Source: Maribellus comscasis (lineage in GTDB: Bacteria; Bacteroidota; Bacteroidia; Bacteroidales; Prolixibacteraceae). Taken from it: a stretch of DNA of 64,000 nucleotides. Location: positions 3,720,001 through 3,784,000 of the forward strand of contig NZ_CP046401.1 of assembly GCF_009762775.1 (NCBI RefSeq). The letters run 5' to 3'. The notes beneath the pieces are model-generated. The model saw nothing but the letters and a program-made list of their open reading frames with translations, was not told the origin of the DNA and did not search any database. Within the stretch, counting starts at the first letter, position 1, and every line of letters starts with the position of its first letter. A program made the position numbers and the translations under genes. This document shows, piece by piece, positions 63,581 to 64,000 of this stretch.

Positions 63581-64000
63581 ATGATTCAGGACAAGGGGAA
63601 CAGACTTATTTCAGCAATTGAAAAACAGACAGAAAAAATCATTTATTTTTGTTCTGCAGAGAATATTTCGCCTAATCTGGCGGTTCACGAAATAAGAAAA
63701 TCGTATAAAAGACTGCGTGCTTTGTTCCTGTTGTTTTCAGAGTGTAACGAAACCCAGACCGACCAATTCAGAAGAGAGATCAAAGCAGCTGGAAAGATTT
63801 TATCTCCTATTCGCGAATCGTTTGTAAATGTGCAGCATTTTGATAAGATTACAGCTGGGAGCAATTTAATTTCAGAACGGAAAATAAAACAGGTGAAAGA
63901 TTCCCTTTTAGAAAAAAACAGGGTTTTGGTTGAAGATGAATTTACATCGAAAAATGTTGTTTCCGATATTGTTCAGTTTGTCAAAAATATTCAGGTTCAG
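63581..64000 (+). CDS. CHAD domain protein, partial
   Basis: The frame starts at the ATG at 63581 and runs off the right edge with 140 residues. It contains AVHEIRKSYKRLRALFLLFS, the conserved opening of CHAD domains (histidine plus basic residues for polyphosphate binding). Family members localise to polyphosphate granules or bind polyphosphate. A TAATTTTG -7 box lies at 63548-63555. Confidence 0.88.
   Translation, partial: MIQDKGNRLISAIEKQTEKIIYFCSAENISPNLAVHEIRKSYKRLRALFLLFSECNETQTDQFRREIKAAGKILSPIRESFVNVQHFDKITAGSNLISERKIKQVKDSLLEKNRVLVEDEFTSKNVVSDIVQFVKNIQVQ

Noticed and set aside
1..64000. tRNA and rRNA genes
   Set aside because: No cloverleaf with a GTTCGANTC-type T arm or rRNA-like stretch was found by reading; a covariance-model scan would be needed to exclude a divergent one.

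Overview
The window looks like a chromosomal segment of a Bacteroidota bacterium, most likely class Bacteroidia near the Marinilabiliales/Prolixibacteraceae (the order-level call is an inference from gene content and AT-rich base composition). Evidence: several promoters fit the Bacteroidota pattern TTTG-N19-TAnnTTTG (best before rplU); Shine-Dalgarno motifs are scarce; and typical families are present, namely a T9SS type A sorting domain, CarboxypepD_reg proteins, a GH92 mannosidase, a DUF1080 protein, a 6-bladed beta-propeller lipoprotein and a CNT transporter with a signal peptide. No rRNA, tRNA, CRISPR array, transposase or integrase gene was recognised.

Layout. 1-5.1 kb: minus-strand cluster of two very large or truncated proteins of unknown function and a small coiled-coil protein. 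5.1-5.95 kb: decayed DNA with an epimerase pseudogene. 5.95-8.6 kb: sigma-54 activator divergent from an OsmC-like gene, with three tandem palindromes between them. 8.9-11.6 kb: TolC and adaptor genes without a pump. 12-23.3 kb: housekeeping genes (PQQ-like propeller, YgjP-like protease, dGTPase, AIM24 protein, pseudouridine synthase, ECF sigma module 1, phosphoglucosamine mutase, methylglyoxal synthase, GxxExxY protein, queuosine-precursor transporter under a candidate preQ1 riboswitch). 23.4-37.7 kb: TrkH, S9 peptidase, aldo/keto reductase, aspartokinase, orphan adaptor, cell-envelope proteins, ValRS.

37.9-43.8 kb: GH92 mannosidase, then an AT-rich run of three unrelated same-strand genes separated by 200-600 bp noncoding spacers that share sequence blocks. 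This is the best candidate for an unusual system: a cassette-like array with no visible integrase. 43.9-48.9 kb: envelope genes, including a DUF2490-CotH pair. 48.9-53.9 kb: a minus-strand D-amino-acid/dipeptide catabolic operon (GntP permease, RidA, D-threonine-aldolase-type enzyme, M19 dipeptidase) into which two tandem ~450-bp DUF559 repeat units appear inserted.

54-64 kb: a 31-residue membrane peptide behind a near-consensus promoter, two strong hairpins, a CNT nucleoside transporter with a bifunctional-nuclease gene, a second ECF sigma/membrane-protein module paralogous to the first, rplU-rpmA in which L27 carries an acidic linker and a helix-hairpin-helix extension, a TPR histidine kinase, SerRS and a CHAD-domain gene cut by the window end.
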